Positions 53,198 through 64,000 of a stretch of 64,000 bases of DNA are shown here, piece after piece (positions within the stretch are counted from its first letter, which is position 1; each line of letters opens with the position of its first letter). Origin of the DNA: Asterias rubens (taxonomy: Eukaryota; Echinodermata; Asteroidea; Forcipulatida; Asteriidae); contig NC_047067.1 in assembly GCF_902459465.1 (NCBI RefSeq), positions 21,885,680-21,949,679 on the forward strand, in the 5' to 3' direction. The notes beneath the pieces were generated by a model. It was not told the DNA's origin. It ran no database searches and saw nothing but the letters and a program-made list of their open reading frames with translations. Made by a program: the position numbers and the translations under genes.

Positions 53198-53579
53198 ATA
53201 GCAGTGGACACTATGGTAGTTAGTCAAAATAATTATTAGCATAAAACCTTACTTGGTAACGAGCAATGGGGAGACGTTAATAGTATACAATGGTGTGAGA
53301 ATTGGCTCCCTCTGAAGTGACGTAGTTTTCAAGAAAGAAGTAACTTTCCACGAATTTGATTTCGAGACCTCAGATTTAGAATTTGAGGTCACGAAATCAA
53401 GCATCTGAAAGCACACAACTTCGTGTGACAAGGGTGTCTTTTCCTTTCATAGTTATCTCGCAACTCTGACGACCAATCAAGCTCAAATTTTCACAGGTGT
53501 GTTATTTTACGCATATGTTGAGATACACCAAGTGAGAAGACTGTTCTTAGACAATTACCAATAGTGTCCACTGTCTTAA
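53198..53579. mobile_element. TTAA foldback A (R1), full copy
   Basis: Starts agcagtggacactatggtag; centre gagacctcagatttagaatt; ends caatagtgtccactgtctta. Confidence 0.75.
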
Positions 53580-53895
53580 AAGTCATATTTGATGAGACTG
53601 CATATTTAGCAGCCTCAGGTTTAGATCACAGCAGAGCAGTCTAGAGTGAGATTGCCTCTTTAGGGCGTTGACACGCAGGTCAATAGTGTTTCTCTATTGC
53701 ATTCCTGACTACAGCTAATGCAATTGTTAAACAGTTTGTAATAAATCAATGAGATTAGGCAAATCTCCTCAAAGCATTTACAGAGAACTGACTGGAGAGA
53801 GTGCACTATGGGGCGTGGGTGTTCGTGCTGTTGGCAGCTGATTGTGTTGATGGCCCTGGTGCCCCCTTCAATTTACTCTCATCTGTGATGTTTTT

Positions 53896-54140
53896 CAAAG
53901 GCCACCATTGGTAATTGTCAAAAGACCAGTATTCTCACTTGGTGTATCCCTACATATGCATAAAATAACAAATCTGTGAAAATTTTGACTCAGTCAGATG
54001 GTTATCAAAGTTGCAGGAGAACAATGATGAAAAAAAAAACTTGTTGCACAAATTTGTGGGCTTTGTGATGCCTAACAGGCCTTAAGTCTTTTAATATTTG
54101 CGTGAGAAATTTCCTTACACATTCTGCAACGTTCCTTTAC
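53896..54140. mobile_element. R1 subfamily, inverted half
   Basis: Starts aaggccaccattggtaattg and stops after the ggccttaagtcttttaatat centre. Confidence 0.55.
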
Positions 54141-54187
54141 AGAATGTACTTTTTGTAACACAAAACACAATGTACACAGATTTACAT

Positions 54188-54560
54188 TAAAGGCAGTGGA
54201 CACTATTGGTAATTGACAAAGACTAGCCTTCAATGTTGGTGTATCTCAACATATGCATAAAATAACAAACCTGTGAAAATTTGAGCTCAATCGGTCATCA
54301 AAGTTGCGAGATAACAATGAAAGAAGAAAACACCTTTGTCACACTAAGTTGTGTGCGTTTAGATGGTTGATTTTGAGACCTCAAGTTCTAAACTTGAGGT
54401 CTCGAAATCAAATTCGTGGAAAATTACTTCTTTCTCAAAAACTATGGCACTTCAGAGGGAGCCGTTTCTCACAATAACAGCTGTCCATTACTCATTACCA
54501 AGTTAAGTTGTATCTGAACATTAATTTTGAGTAATTGCCAATAGTGTCCAGTGCCTTTAA
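54188..54560. mobile_element. TTAA foldback A (R1), full copy, inverted
   Basis: TTAA at both ends; centre gagacctcaagttctaaact is followed by its inverse. Confidence 0.8.
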
Positions 54561-54561
54561 A

Positions 54562-55700
54562 AGGAAAATGCCCTTTATAAATCAATCAATCAGAAATCGT
54601 TTCTAAAGCGCCAAAATCACACTTAAGATTCATATGTGCACTAAAGACAGTTACATGAAAATACACTTGTTGAAAAAGATAACGATTGGTTTCTTGTAAC
54701 TATAAATAGTCTGAGCGTCCTTGCTGTAATTCAGAAGAGTTTGCGTCATGACTACCTCATGGGTCAAAATCCTCAGCCTGAATTTAAAATTCACTTGATC
54801 CGAACATAATGTAGCGAGGGTGGCGTGCTAGAAATCCGTATTCCCAATCATGAAAGCCATTCCAAATTGAAATCCAGAAGTCTACACACTGTAGCATCGG
54901 CAAATACTAGAGTAGCAGACTAGTACCACGTTCATTTTCATTGTCACACTTACTGACTGCAAATGGCTCTGCGTTTACATTGCATTACACACAGTCCATA
55001 CCCATCCCCCCCCCCCCCCCTCCCTTAAAGTGTACATGCACATATCGACTCAGCTGCTGGCAGGCACACTGATTCATAAATAAAGCATCCAGCTTTTGCC
55101 CGCCGCTGTCGTCGTAGTCGCCGCTGCTTGCCCACACGCTGTTACGCAGATCCAAAGACACAACGACAGTTGGGGAGAGAATCTTGATAGCGTACACCGT
55201 AGCTCCTTCCCCGCAGGCCTGCACGGAAATCAACTCTCGTTAGATCAGGGTTTTTTCCTTTTCTTTTGCCAGCCAGCCAGCGCGTTGACTATTCTTGGCT
55301 GCTTGGTGCTGTAATGAACTATGTGTGTGGCAGCGAGGCAATAGAATAATGGATAATAGGTCTTAGGGTTTACCTAGATGCCCATGTGCCTGGCCACGCA
55401 ATCAGAAAAGTCTGTTTCTACTTCAGAGTGGACTCGCCGAAACTGAGTGCATTGATGACAGTGGGGTGTCACCCTATTTTTCAATTTCCAAGGTTGCCAT
55501 TTATAGCTGTCACATAGCTTTTATGTATACATAACGTTAAAGATAAATATTAGAGGCTGTTGTTAAATTTGCAGCCAATTTGCGATCCTTGGTGTAGTTA
55601 GCCTGATTCCAAAATCATCAACTTCTTGAAAATAGTAAAATTGCATTCAAAGTGAATACAACTAAAACATTAGCCATGATATGAATGTGATGTGAAGTCT
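54562..55700. other. No gene recognised; a C-rich tract and a GC-rich block
   Basis: A run of about 15 C lies at 55005-55020. The block 55090-55240 is GC-richer and open on both strands for about 70 codons, but I find no splice pair or motif. Confidence 0.4.
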
Positions 55701-55705
55701 TAAAT

Positions 55706-56036
55706 AAACTGGACACTATTGGTAATTTTACTCAAACTCTATTAGCATAAAACCTTACTTCATAATGGGCAACAGAGAGCTGTTGATAGTATTAAAACAT
55801 TGTGAGAAACGGCTCCCTCTGAAGTAATGTAGTTTTTTAGTAAGAGGTAATTTCTCACTGAAATATTTGAACCTGAGCAAGACTTCAGGCCTGAAGCCTT
55901 TCTCAGGCATCTGAAAGCACATAAATTTGTGCAACAAGGGTGTTTTTTCCCCCATTATTTTCTTGCAACTTTGATGACCAACTTCGATGTGTATGTTGGG
56001 ATACACCAATTGAGAATACTGGTCTTTGACAATTGA
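55706..56036. mobile_element. R1 subfamily with CAGGCCTGAAGCC centre
   Basis: Starts actggacactattggtaatt; centre gacttcaggcctgaagcc; right end is cut at ctttgacaattgat. Confidence 0.65.
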
Positions 56037-56055
56037 TTATCAAACATGTTCAGGG

Positions 56056-56178
56056 GTGGATTTCACAAAGAGTTAAGACTAGTCTTTATCTCGAACTTAG
56101 GACTAGCCTTGAAGTTTTTAATAGCTCCTAGAACTAGTCATAAGTTAGGACTAGTCCTAACTCTTTGTGAAATCGACC
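56056..56178. mobile_element. R7 MITE copy
   Basis: Ends gatttcacaaagagttaaga and tcctaactctttgtgaaatc face each other; about 120 bp. Confidence 0.75.
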
Positions 56179-56380
56179 CCGGTTCCTTTAAACATTCTAC
56201 AGTTTGAGAAATAACTACCTTATACATGAAGATCTTAATTCGGTGTTATTTGAAAGGTCTTATGCTCATCTGTTTGGTGAACAAATAAATCCAGTTTACT
56301 CGTCGGACAGGAAGTGTCTAGTTTAAAGAGTGACCAGCACATTTGGAAATCCAATTCCCGAATCAAGGCTAACCCATTAC

Positions 56381-56573
56381 TTAAAAGAACACGTTGCCTT
56401 GGATCAGACGAGTTGGTCTTTGAAAAGCGTTTGAAACCGTTTGTTATAAAATGCATTTGGTGAGAAAGATATTTTAAATGTAGAATATTATGATCCACAC
56501 AAGTATCACACGAAATTGCGTGGTTGTCCTTTTACCTCTTCGACTTACACGGTCGGCCATTTATGAGAGTCAA
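56381..56573. mobile_element. TTAA foldback B (R2), left half
   Basis: Matches 15031-15230 (aacacgttgccttggatc; gtttgttataaaatgcattt; cggtcggccatttatg) and then switches to R1 sequence. Confidence 0.7.
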
Positions 56574-56816
56574 TACCCTTGTCACACAAAGTTGTGTGCA
56601 TTTAGATGGTTGATTTCGAGACCTCAAGTTCTAAATCTGAGGTCTTGAAATCAAATTCGTGGAAAATTACTTCTTTCTCGAAAACTATGGCACTTCAAGA
56701 GGGAGCCGTTTCTCACAATGTTTTATACCATCAACCTCTCCCCATTTCTCGTCACCAAGAAAGGTTTTTTGCTAATAATTATTTTGAGTAATTACCAATA
56801 GTGTCCACTGCCTTTA
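56574..56816. mobile_element. R1 foldback A, half joined to R2
   Basis: Picks up R1 in the middle (acccttgtcacacaaagttg) and runs to the true end taccaatagtgtccactgcc with TTAA. Confidence 0.75.
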
Positions 56817-57171
56817 AGGCTTTAGTTGCAGTACACTTTTCATAGATCAGGAAAGTGGATTAAGACAAATCTAATCAAAAAATCTTACTCAGGGTAAAAA
56901 TTGTACCAATGGTTTTACTAAGATTGGGCTGGTTGCAGATTGCACCACCGCACCTTGTAAACCAATACATGGTGTTATATGAAAAACTGGGTCCTATAAT
57001 TTGAACGTAATGTAGCCTCAGCATACCTGTGGGGGAAAAAATGAGCGATTTGAGACGCCCTCGGGGTTGTGATTGTGATAGTGCGTGTATTTTGTTTTAT
57101 AATATCTTGACATTCACAACAAAGACTTTGTGCAAATTAACTGAAATTTAATCTCCTGGTTGTCCATCATT

Positions 57172-57482
57172 CAGGGTTCAAATTTCATGGAGCTGCTAAA
57201 GCATAAAAAGTATAGCTAACCACAATAAAATTGTACTAAGCAGATTAAGGTTAACAACCAAAATGCCATTCTGCATGCACTATGTGTGACTGGTATCCTG
57301 CTTATATTTGCTTAGCAGAAAATTTGGCCGATTTCATAGAGCTGCTCAAGTGGAAAATATTGCTTCAAACATCTCTGCTTACCAAGAATAAGCAGCGAAC
57401 AAGTTACAAACTGTGCACAAAAAATGATACTTAAAACTGGCAACCCTTTTTGCTTTATCAACTCTATGAAATTGGGCCCAGA
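57172..57482. mobile_element. Two adjoining R3 MITE copies
   Basis: 57172-57324 (ttcaaatttcatggagctgc ... cttagcagaaaatttgg) and 57325-57482 (ccgatttcatagagctgctc ... caactctatgaaattgggcc). Confidence 0.6.
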
Positions 57483-57727
57483 TCACACAATTGGTGGGTG
57501 GGGGGGGGGATTTATTACTAGCCATTTGTTAGTTTACTCTTTAGAATGATTTTTTTATTGGCCTTCAGAGCGTCAACTCTTGTCGGCGAAAATTGCTTTA
57601 TTAGATATTCACTTTTTTATTGGCTGCTCTGGCAAATGAATTCACCTGGGTGACCTTAAAGGAACAGTGCAGTAAAATATTTGCAGTATTAGGAAAAGTT
57701 GTTATTTCTTTTTTTATAAAGGCATAA

Positions 57728-58152
57728 AAGGCATAAAAGCAGAAAATTCTGCTTAGCGAAATTCCTATGCTAAGCAAGAAATGAGTGGAGTATCAGCCAC
57801 AGCTATGAAATGTACAGTATTTTGGCTTTCAACCTATTTTTGCCAGTAAGAGTTTTCTGTACTTAGCAAGTTGTTGTGATAACTTTGGAACTCTCTTCCC
57901 AGCTACATCCGCTCTCCACAGAGCATAGAACAATTCAAAACTCTGCTCAAATCCCAATTGTTTTCTATTGCCTATTGGTCAGTTTAATCCTTTTGTTTGC
58001 CCATTAAATATTAGTGTAATATTGTTAATTTGTTGCTCTTTGCCTTTTGTTTTTTTGTAAAGCGCATTGGTATTTCTTTCAGTTATGAAATGCGCTTATA
58101 AGAATTAGATATATTAATATTATAACAAGCATTATGAAATTGGGTCCAGGTT
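57728..58152. mobile_element. R3 MITE split by a LINE fragment
   Basis: The R3 interior runs to cttagcaagttgttgtg; the right end resumes at about 58128 as aagcattatgaaattgggtc. Confidence 0.65.
57884..58127 (+). mobile_element. 3' end of a non-LTR retrotransposon (LINE)
   Basis: The first frame encodes WNSLPSYIRS, then QSIEQFKTLLKSQLF and a stop at about 57987. This is the signature C-terminus of many reverse-transcriptase ORFs in Jockey/CR1-like elements. About 140 bp of 3' UTR follow. It is 5'-truncated, as usual for LINE copies, and is inserted in an R3 MITE. Confidence 0.75.
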
Positions 58153-58461
58153 TCCACTTTCTAACAGACATCAGTCACCTTGTCGGCACATACCGCATCG
58201 CATCCTTTTAAAAAAAAAAGGGTTAAAAAAAACACTCTTGCATTCTAGCAAGTTCTAACAATGCATTGAAGTGGGACAATCAGTCGAGTATATATATATA
58301 TATTTTTTAAACTGTTCAAACAAACGACTAGCTTAGGTATACACTATTAATATATGACTAATGCTGGTGGTGGTTTGCTCAAAAGCCAGGATGGTCTTTG
58401 TTAAAGTCCTTGGTCGATGGAGTTTAGTTTCTAGTTAATCTGCTTGGAGGTGTTTCATGGT

Positions 58462-58820
58462 TAAAGGCACTGGACACCTTTGGTAAAATGTCAAAGACCA
58501 GTATTCTAACTTAGTGTATCCCAACATCTGCATAAAAATTACTCAATTGGGAATCCTAGTTGCAAGATAATAATAAAAGAAACGACCACACTTGTTGCAT
58601 TAATTTGTGTGCTTTCAGATGCTTAATTAAAAGGCTTCAGGTCTAAAGTCTTTTAATATTTGAGTGAGAAATTACCTCTTTCTCAAAAAGTATCTTACTT
58701 CAGAGGGAGCCGTTTCTCACAATGTTTTATACTATCAACAGCTCTCCGCTGCTCGTTACCAATTAAGTTTAATGCTACCAATTATCTTGAATAATTGTCA
58801 ATAGTTTCCAGTGCCTTTAA
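58462..58820. mobile_element. R1 subfamily, full copy, inverted
   Basis: TTAA at both ends (ggttaaaggcactggacacc ... tccagtgcctttaagt); centre aggcttcaggtctaaagtct. Confidence 0.75.
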
Positions 58821-59150
58821 GTCTGGCTTTGCCAAGTTGGAGTAGATATTTCGTAAAGTACATGACGGGGAAAATAAGTTATGAGTTGTTGGTTTTATCA
58901 GAGGCTAAGTGTAATTAGTTATCTATTATAAACACCTTTGTGATAGGATTGATCTTTTGTTAGCTTATTGTAACAGGGTAGCCTCCCCAACAGGCCATTT
59001 AGAATTATTTATAGTTTGTTGGATGGCTCGAAAGAAATAGCAGGAAATCAAAATTCAGTTTACATCTAAAGAGGGGAGAAGCCTCTAATGTTTAAGATGC
59101 TTCCAATACTATTTGTCAACCTTGTTTCGATGACAGGCTTGTTTTAAATT

Positions 59151-59277
59151 TCACAAAGAGTTGGGACTAGTATATCTCGAGTTAGGACGAGTTACTCATC
59201 CTAACTTAGGACTACCCTTAAATTTTTACTATCTAAGTGAAGTTATGTCTAGTCCTAAGTTTTTAGTGAAATCGACC
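59151..59277. mobile_element. R7 MITE copy
   Basis: Left tttcacaaagagttgggact, right taagtttttagtgaaatcga; the inner inverted blocks are partly worn. Confidence 0.6.
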
Positions 59278-59279
59278 CC

Positions 59280-60235
59280 GGTTATCGAGGTGAGAGAAAC
59301 AGAGTTTTAATATAAATGCTGAGAAAAATTATTGAGGGGTAGGGGGTGTCACACCCCTACACCCCCTCTGGCCACTGCACCGTGCTCTTGAGCATTGTTC
59401 CTTTCAAAAACACGAGGCAGAGATTACAACAATGGTAATAGTCACCGACAACTTGGCCCTTTAGACTTTCAACAACAACTTCTCGACCAAAGAATTAACT
59501 GCAAAGATGGGTTGGTGAACCAGTGAATATTCAATTGTAGCACAAAGAAAACCCTGTGACTAAGAATTGTGTTTGACAACTCCACGATTGGTTGTGGGAA
59601 CTGTTTTGTCAGGAGTGTGACTTCTAGAGTTCTCGGTAAATTACAAGTTTCTGAATTTCCCAGCCATTTAACAAGCTTGCCAGGGGTGAGAAGCGAGGGT
59701 TTAGCTGTGGTTTTGTCACACTGCATTACACTGTGTGGAAGCAGATGAAATGTATATATGGTAATACAAAGAATCAGCAGTCAGGCTGTTGATGTGGTCA
59801 CACTCCCACCCTCTGGAGCACAGGTCTGACGTAAATAATGCATGTCCCCATTGTGTAGACCTCGGAAAAGGGAAACCGTACGTTTGACAACAAGTCGTGC
59901 TCGACATTACATGTACTCTTGTGTAAACTGTAAGGATAAACTGTGTTTGTTGTTTATTTATTTAGTCTGTGTTTGTGTGTGATTGTTCCACGCTGCAATT
60001 ATTTAAGGGTTAGGCACAGGTGTGTTTTTCTGGCAGGTTTTGATTCAATTTGTGTCAAAAACGTGATTCTGCTACAATAAACAGCAAGTTTTGTTTTTGT
60101 TCATAAGATTTTTTGTAGATTTGTATCTTGTAAGTTGTTGAGGACAGTGATTTTGCAATACTTTGCAAAGTGTCATCGTCAGCAGACACCCCGCCCTTTC
60201 TTTAAATTGTCAAAGTATTTTGTTTCTGTCTTGTC
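59280..60235. other. No gene or repeat recognised
   Basis: Open frames on the minus strand at 59469-59907 show no motif. Confidence 0.4.
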
Positions 60236-60236
60236 A

Positions 60237-60288
60237 TTTTTTTTTGGGGGGGGGGGGGGGTTTAAAAAAAAAAAAAAAAAAAAAATTA
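60237..60288. repeat. Compound homopolymer (T, G, T, A)
   Basis: T9, about 14 G, TTT and about 22 A in a row. It is likely to be miscounted in the assembly. Confidence 0.85.
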
Positions 60289-60507
60289 AAGCAGATTTGA
60301 CAAACAGATATGGCCATGACAACAATCTGAAAAGTCTACAATTCTTTGTTTTGTTCTTGGTGGATTTCATTACCATATCCATATAAATATAGTAACAAAG
60401 ATAATTTTGTAATTTCGGTAGAATTCCGTAGAAATAATGTTTTTTGTAAAAACAATTTTGTTTACAGTTTAATCCCAATAATGTTTCCCCCTCTCTCTCT
60501 AATAGAA

Positions 60508-60697
60508 GGTCCCAATTTCGAAAAGCTGTTAAGCAGAAAATACTGCTTGGAAAATTTCTTTGCTAAGCAAAAAACTAGCAGGGCACCAGTTTCAATTAAG
60601 TAAAGTTTATGGAATTTTGGCGATAACCAGTTTCTGCTAAGCAAGATTTTTCTGTGCTTAGCATGTTTTTATGCTTACCAGCTCTATGAAGTTAGGC
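60508..60697. mobile_element. R3 MITE, complete
   Basis: Left gtcccaatttcgaaaagctg, right taccagctctatgaagttag. Confidence 0.65.
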
Positions 60698-61072
60698 CTA
60701 GACTAGAAAGGCTGTTTGATATTGCAAACCTATAGTAAATTAGCTTATGTCAGTAGTCGGACCTTGAATAATATGCTAACAATGCATTATGCAAGTTAAT
60801 TAATTGAACTCGTCATTTCATCAGTGACTTCACGGTCGCTGTCGGCGTTGCCGCTAATTTAAATCGTGACTGCATCAGTGTTGAATCACAGACTATTAGA
60901 AAATAAACAATTGCTCTCTTGGTTGGCCAAGCATGCAGCAAAAGAACAATTCTGTAAAAAAAAAAATATAGGATGCACTGCAAGGTTTTAACCATGATTT
61001 GACTGGGTGTCCAAACTTGTCTGTTAAAGTATTGTATAAATCGCAGATAAAACAGTGTCAAAATTTAACACT

Positions 61073-61212
61073 GTAGGCCTGTATGCTTCGCTTTTGAAAG
61101 GGCAAGGGCACCAAGGCATTTTCTCCTTGGTAAAGGGCACCCTATGAGGAAATTGTTAATTTGTACCGGAGCATTTCAAGGGCACCAAGGCAATGACAAG
61201 GGGGCATAACGG
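61073..61212. mobile_element. R5 MITE copy
   Basis: Starts gtaggcctgtatgcttcg and shows caccaaggcattttctcctt; the right end is replaced by gagtgtccaaaagagacac. Confidence 0.65.
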
Positions 61213-61331
61213 AGTGTCCAAAAGAGACACAAAGGCACCCCTCTTGCCGACTCTGTAAATGTCTAATGAATTGTTCACATTTACAAACTCACTTTGGGTA
61301 TATTGACACCTTTTTTTCACCACTTTCAGTT

Positions 61332-61705
61332 AACGGCAGTGGACACTATCAGTAATTACTCAAAATCATTATTAGAATAAAACCTTACTTGGTAACGAGT
61401 AATGGGGAGAGGTTGGTAGTATAAAACATTGTGAGAAACAGCTCCCTCTGAAGTGGAGCACTTTTCGAGAAAGAAGTAATCTTCCACAAATTCGATTTCG
61501 AGACCTCAAGTTTAGATTTTGAGGTCTCAAAATCAAAGCACACACCTCGGTGTGACTAGGGTGTTTTTTCTTTCATTATTATCTCGCAACTTTGGTGACC
61601 GTTTGAGCTCAAATTTTCACAGGTTTGTTATTTTATGCATATGTTTAGATACACCAAGTGAGAAGACTGGTCTTTGGCAATTACAAATAGTGTCCATTGT
61701 CTTTA
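61332..61705. mobile_element. TTAA foldback A (R1), full copy
   Basis: Starts ttaacggcagtggacactat; ends aatagtgtccattgtcttta; centre gagacctcaagtttagattt and its inverse. Confidence 0.75.
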
Positions 61706-62044
61706 AGATGTAGCACTCTGAGTAAAATACACTGCTTGCCCTTCACTAAAATTTGTCTAGCTTTAACACTGAGTATGACATAACTAGGTTACAACTTTAC
61801 AGAGCCCCTTTAATTCTTGATAATAGACTTACTCTAGACATAGCCCCTTTACTCGTCTACATCAAAAGTAGATTTCAATACCCAGTCTTATCATTGTAAC
61901 GATTGTAAACAAGATGTGAATTGGAGTTCAATTATTATATTAATTATATCATTATTATTATGATACTTACTGTGCTCAGTTCTTGCTGAAATACAGCATC
62001 TAAAGCGTGTGTGTGTTTGAGCACAATAAATGGAGATAACAGGA

Positions 62045-62222
62045 ATGGTACTTCACGGAGGCCACACAAGTGATTGCCTCCATGCCCTGTGGTCATTGCC
62101 TTGGTGCCCTTGAAGTGCTCCAATAGAAATATACAATTTCCTCATAGAGTGCCCTTCACCATGGAGGTAGAGAAAATGCCTTCGTGCCCTTGCCCTTTAA
62201 AAAACGAAGCACACATGTCTGA
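62045..62222. mobile_element. R5 MITE copy
   Basis: Starts ggtacttcacggaggccaca and ends aaaaaacgaagcacacatgtct. Confidence 0.65.
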
Positions 62223-62271
62223 GGATATTTATTTATGGTAAAGAAACCAAAGATGCCTCCTAATTGGTCCT

Positions 62272-62480
62272 AAAGACACCGGACACTATTGGTGATTGTC
62301 AAAGACCAGTCTTCTCACTTGCTGTATCTCAACATATATGCATAAAATGACCAACCTGTGAAAATTTGAGCTCAATTGGTCGTCGAAGTTGCGAGATAAT
62401 AATAAAAGAAAAAAACACCCTTGTCACACGAAGTTGTGTGCTTTCAGATGATTGATTTCGAGACCTCAAATTCTAAATCA
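62272..62480. mobile_element. R1 foldback A, inverted half
   Basis: Starts aagacaccggacactattgg and is cut in the central hairpin at cctcaaattctaaat, where the SINE-2 tail begins. Confidence 0.65.
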
Positions 62481-62600
62481 TCACTGTAATAACCTATCTT
62501 TCTTAAAGTTTGTGTATGCTCAGCGCCTTGAGTACCTTGTTTGGTAGATATGTGCGCTATATAAGACTTCGTTATTATTATTATTATTATTATTATAAAC
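62481..62600 (+). mobile_element. SINE-2 tail
   Basis: Contains gctcagcgccttgagtacct and gcgctatataagacttcgtt, then TTA repeats. The head is missing (5' truncation). Confidence 0.65.
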
Positions 62601-62744
62601 CCTTTGAGTCGGGTACATTTAGCGCATACTTACTAACTAGACATTGCCCCAGTAATCAGTCATAATCGAATACCATCGGGTTACCAGTCCCAAACCATTG
62701 CCTTTACTTGCTGTTTGAGTCTTTGTGCATGTGCGTGGGGCCCA

Positions 62745-63040
62745 TAGAGTTATATATATAAGAACTAGAGGGCGGCACTGGTGATACTTCTTGCACAAAC
62801 CAACGGGACTGCAAGGAGACACGCGCGCCATTCTGCATGCGCGTTGAATATGAAGTACACATTGGAATTTGTGTTTATTGAACGCTGACGCGATGCTGTT
62901 TTGTCAACTTACAAAATGGCCGCACAAACACACGCTGTGCAATGCCTGTTTTGTCAACTTACAAAATGACCGTCTGCGCGCATGCCGGATCGCGTATATA
63001 GGCCAGTGCGCCTTCTAGTTCTTATATATAAGTCAATGGT
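62745..63040. mobile_element. TIR element with inner 60-bp direct repeat
   Basis: Ends tatatataagaactagaggg and the inverse of cttctagttcttatatataa face each other over about 295 bp. Inside, gcctgttttgtcaacttaca occurs at about 62892 and 62944. CpG-rich compared with its surroundings. Confidence 0.6.
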
Positions 63041-63109
63041 GGGGCCTTTGGTTTTACTATAGAGGTTTAACCAACTCAACAAGAACGTCCTGCACCAAGA
63101 CTAGCCCTG

Positions 63110-64000
63110 CCTTGATATAGCCCCTTTAGTTGGTTTACTTAATGAGAGCAGAGTCCGTACCTAGACATAGCCCCTTTAAAGGCAGGATGGCTACAGACTC
63201 TGTCACTTGGGGTCATGTCTGTGAAATGACCTCTAAGTGGGGAGGTGACCTGACCCAGGAGTGTGATTGTTAAACATGAAGCTCATTGTTGAGGTTTTTT
63301 TCCCTCTCCATTCTCGAGAGTCGGATTATCTTCAGATTTAAATATTTATTCTGGATTATTGAAGCGTAATCTCAGTAATGTACATTTAAAGACCCTAGCC
63401 TAGTAAATTTGTATAGACTAAAATAAGACGTAATTTGAAAAAGAAAATATCAAATAGTTGCATAAATGTAACATAAAGCACCGACAAATATTACCAACAA
63501 AAACCAGGTCACCAGTCAAAATACTAAGCAGTGTATAGGGGCCTACTTCTCGTAACTTGTTCCATTTGAATTTTTGTTAAGCAGAATTTTTTGTCCGAAG
63601 CATGAATTTGAAAATTTCCCTATTGCAAGCTAATGGAATTTGCACCTTATAAAAGTATACAATTTTATTTATTTGTTTTTTTTTTGTTTTTTATGCTGTT
63701 TTGGGGTGTTTTTTTTTTTTTTTCTTTTTGGGGGGGGGGGGGGGGGTGCTGTAGATGTTTATGAATGTACCTTCGTTTACATACAATTTCACATGTATTC
63801 TAAACCAGCCAATTAAATCCATTGTTACTGGGGGGTTTAGAGAGATTCATGCATTGCACCTGCTAGGGGGAGCCATAGGTGCAAAAGCCCGCCTGCAGGG
63901 CCGATGCGCACAAAGTGGTTCAACACAATGGAACAAAAAACGGGGGCAGTATAATCAGGTCTTTGGTAGCCGTCAATGGGGGGGGGGGGGATTTATGGGC
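63110..64000. other. Right edge, no gene recognised
   Basis: Holds an R3-like fragment (gttaagcagaattttttg near 63578) and poly-T/poly-G runs at 63678-63747 and 63979-63990. Confidence 0.4.

Larger units (their letters stand above)
32296..64000 (+). other. Putative very long intron 2 of the UBE2E-like gene
   Basis: No exon with Ubc motifs (YEWR, PPKV, HCNIN, ICLDIL) was recognised in any frame over 31.7 kb. The stretch is filled with SINEs and TIR elements listed separately. Long introns at this point are also known in vertebrate UBE2E genes. A short exon could still have escaped my reading. Confidence 0.5.

Noticed and set aside
55090..55314. Exon in a GC-richer block
   Set aside because: Open on both strands but without acceptor/donor pair or recognisable domain; left as intron sequence.

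Overview
The window looks like nuclear DNA of a marine deuterostome, most likely an echinoderm and perhaps a sea star. Genes are split by many introns with GT/AG borders. The DNA is AT-rich and packed with short tRNA-derived SINEs and terminal-inverted-repeat (TIR) elements. No bacterial gene organisation is visible. The species guess rests on the general character of the genes and repeats and was not checked by search.

Layout. (1) Positions 94-746 hold the last coding exon of an unrecognised plus-strand gene that enters from the left, followed by a poly(A) signal. (2) Positions 3512-10374 and 15822-21688, both on the minus strand, hold two complete head-to-tail paralogues of a front-end (cytochrome b5 fusion) fatty acid desaturase. 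Each has 10 coding exons, and each of the ten exons has the same length in both genes (201, 96, 198, 102, 187, 77, 98, 177, 126, 52 bp), giving 437 residues each. Both carry a heme-binding HPGG motif and the three histidine boxes HDLGH, HFQHH and QIEHH, so both should make polyunsaturated fatty acids in the ER membrane. Between them lies a young tandem array of about 440-bp units (12.75-14.97 kb) and a nearly perfect TIR element (15.03-15.37 kb). (3) 22-31 kb has no recognisable gene but holds a 58-bp-unit minisatellite, a palindrome of about 430 bp and many MITE-like elements. (4) On the plus strand at 31512-31717 and 32245-32295 are the first two coding exons of a class III ubiquitin-conjugating enzyme of the UBE2E type. 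The catalytic exons were not found, so the rest of the window (32.3-64 kb) appears to be one very long intron, filled with SINEs and foldback elements that become dense after 49 kb.

The most unusual items are as follows. The heme-binding end of desaturase exon 1 is tandemly duplicated inside intron 1 with the same 137-bp period in both paralogues, and that exon end is almost identical between genes whose other exons have diverged, which suggests gene conversion. Several foldback elements carry hammerhead-ribozyme-like cores. A 62-bp palindromic insert has a clean 8-bp target duplication. There is a long palindrome at 27.2-27.7 kb. No CRISPR array, viral gene or prokaryotic system was seen.
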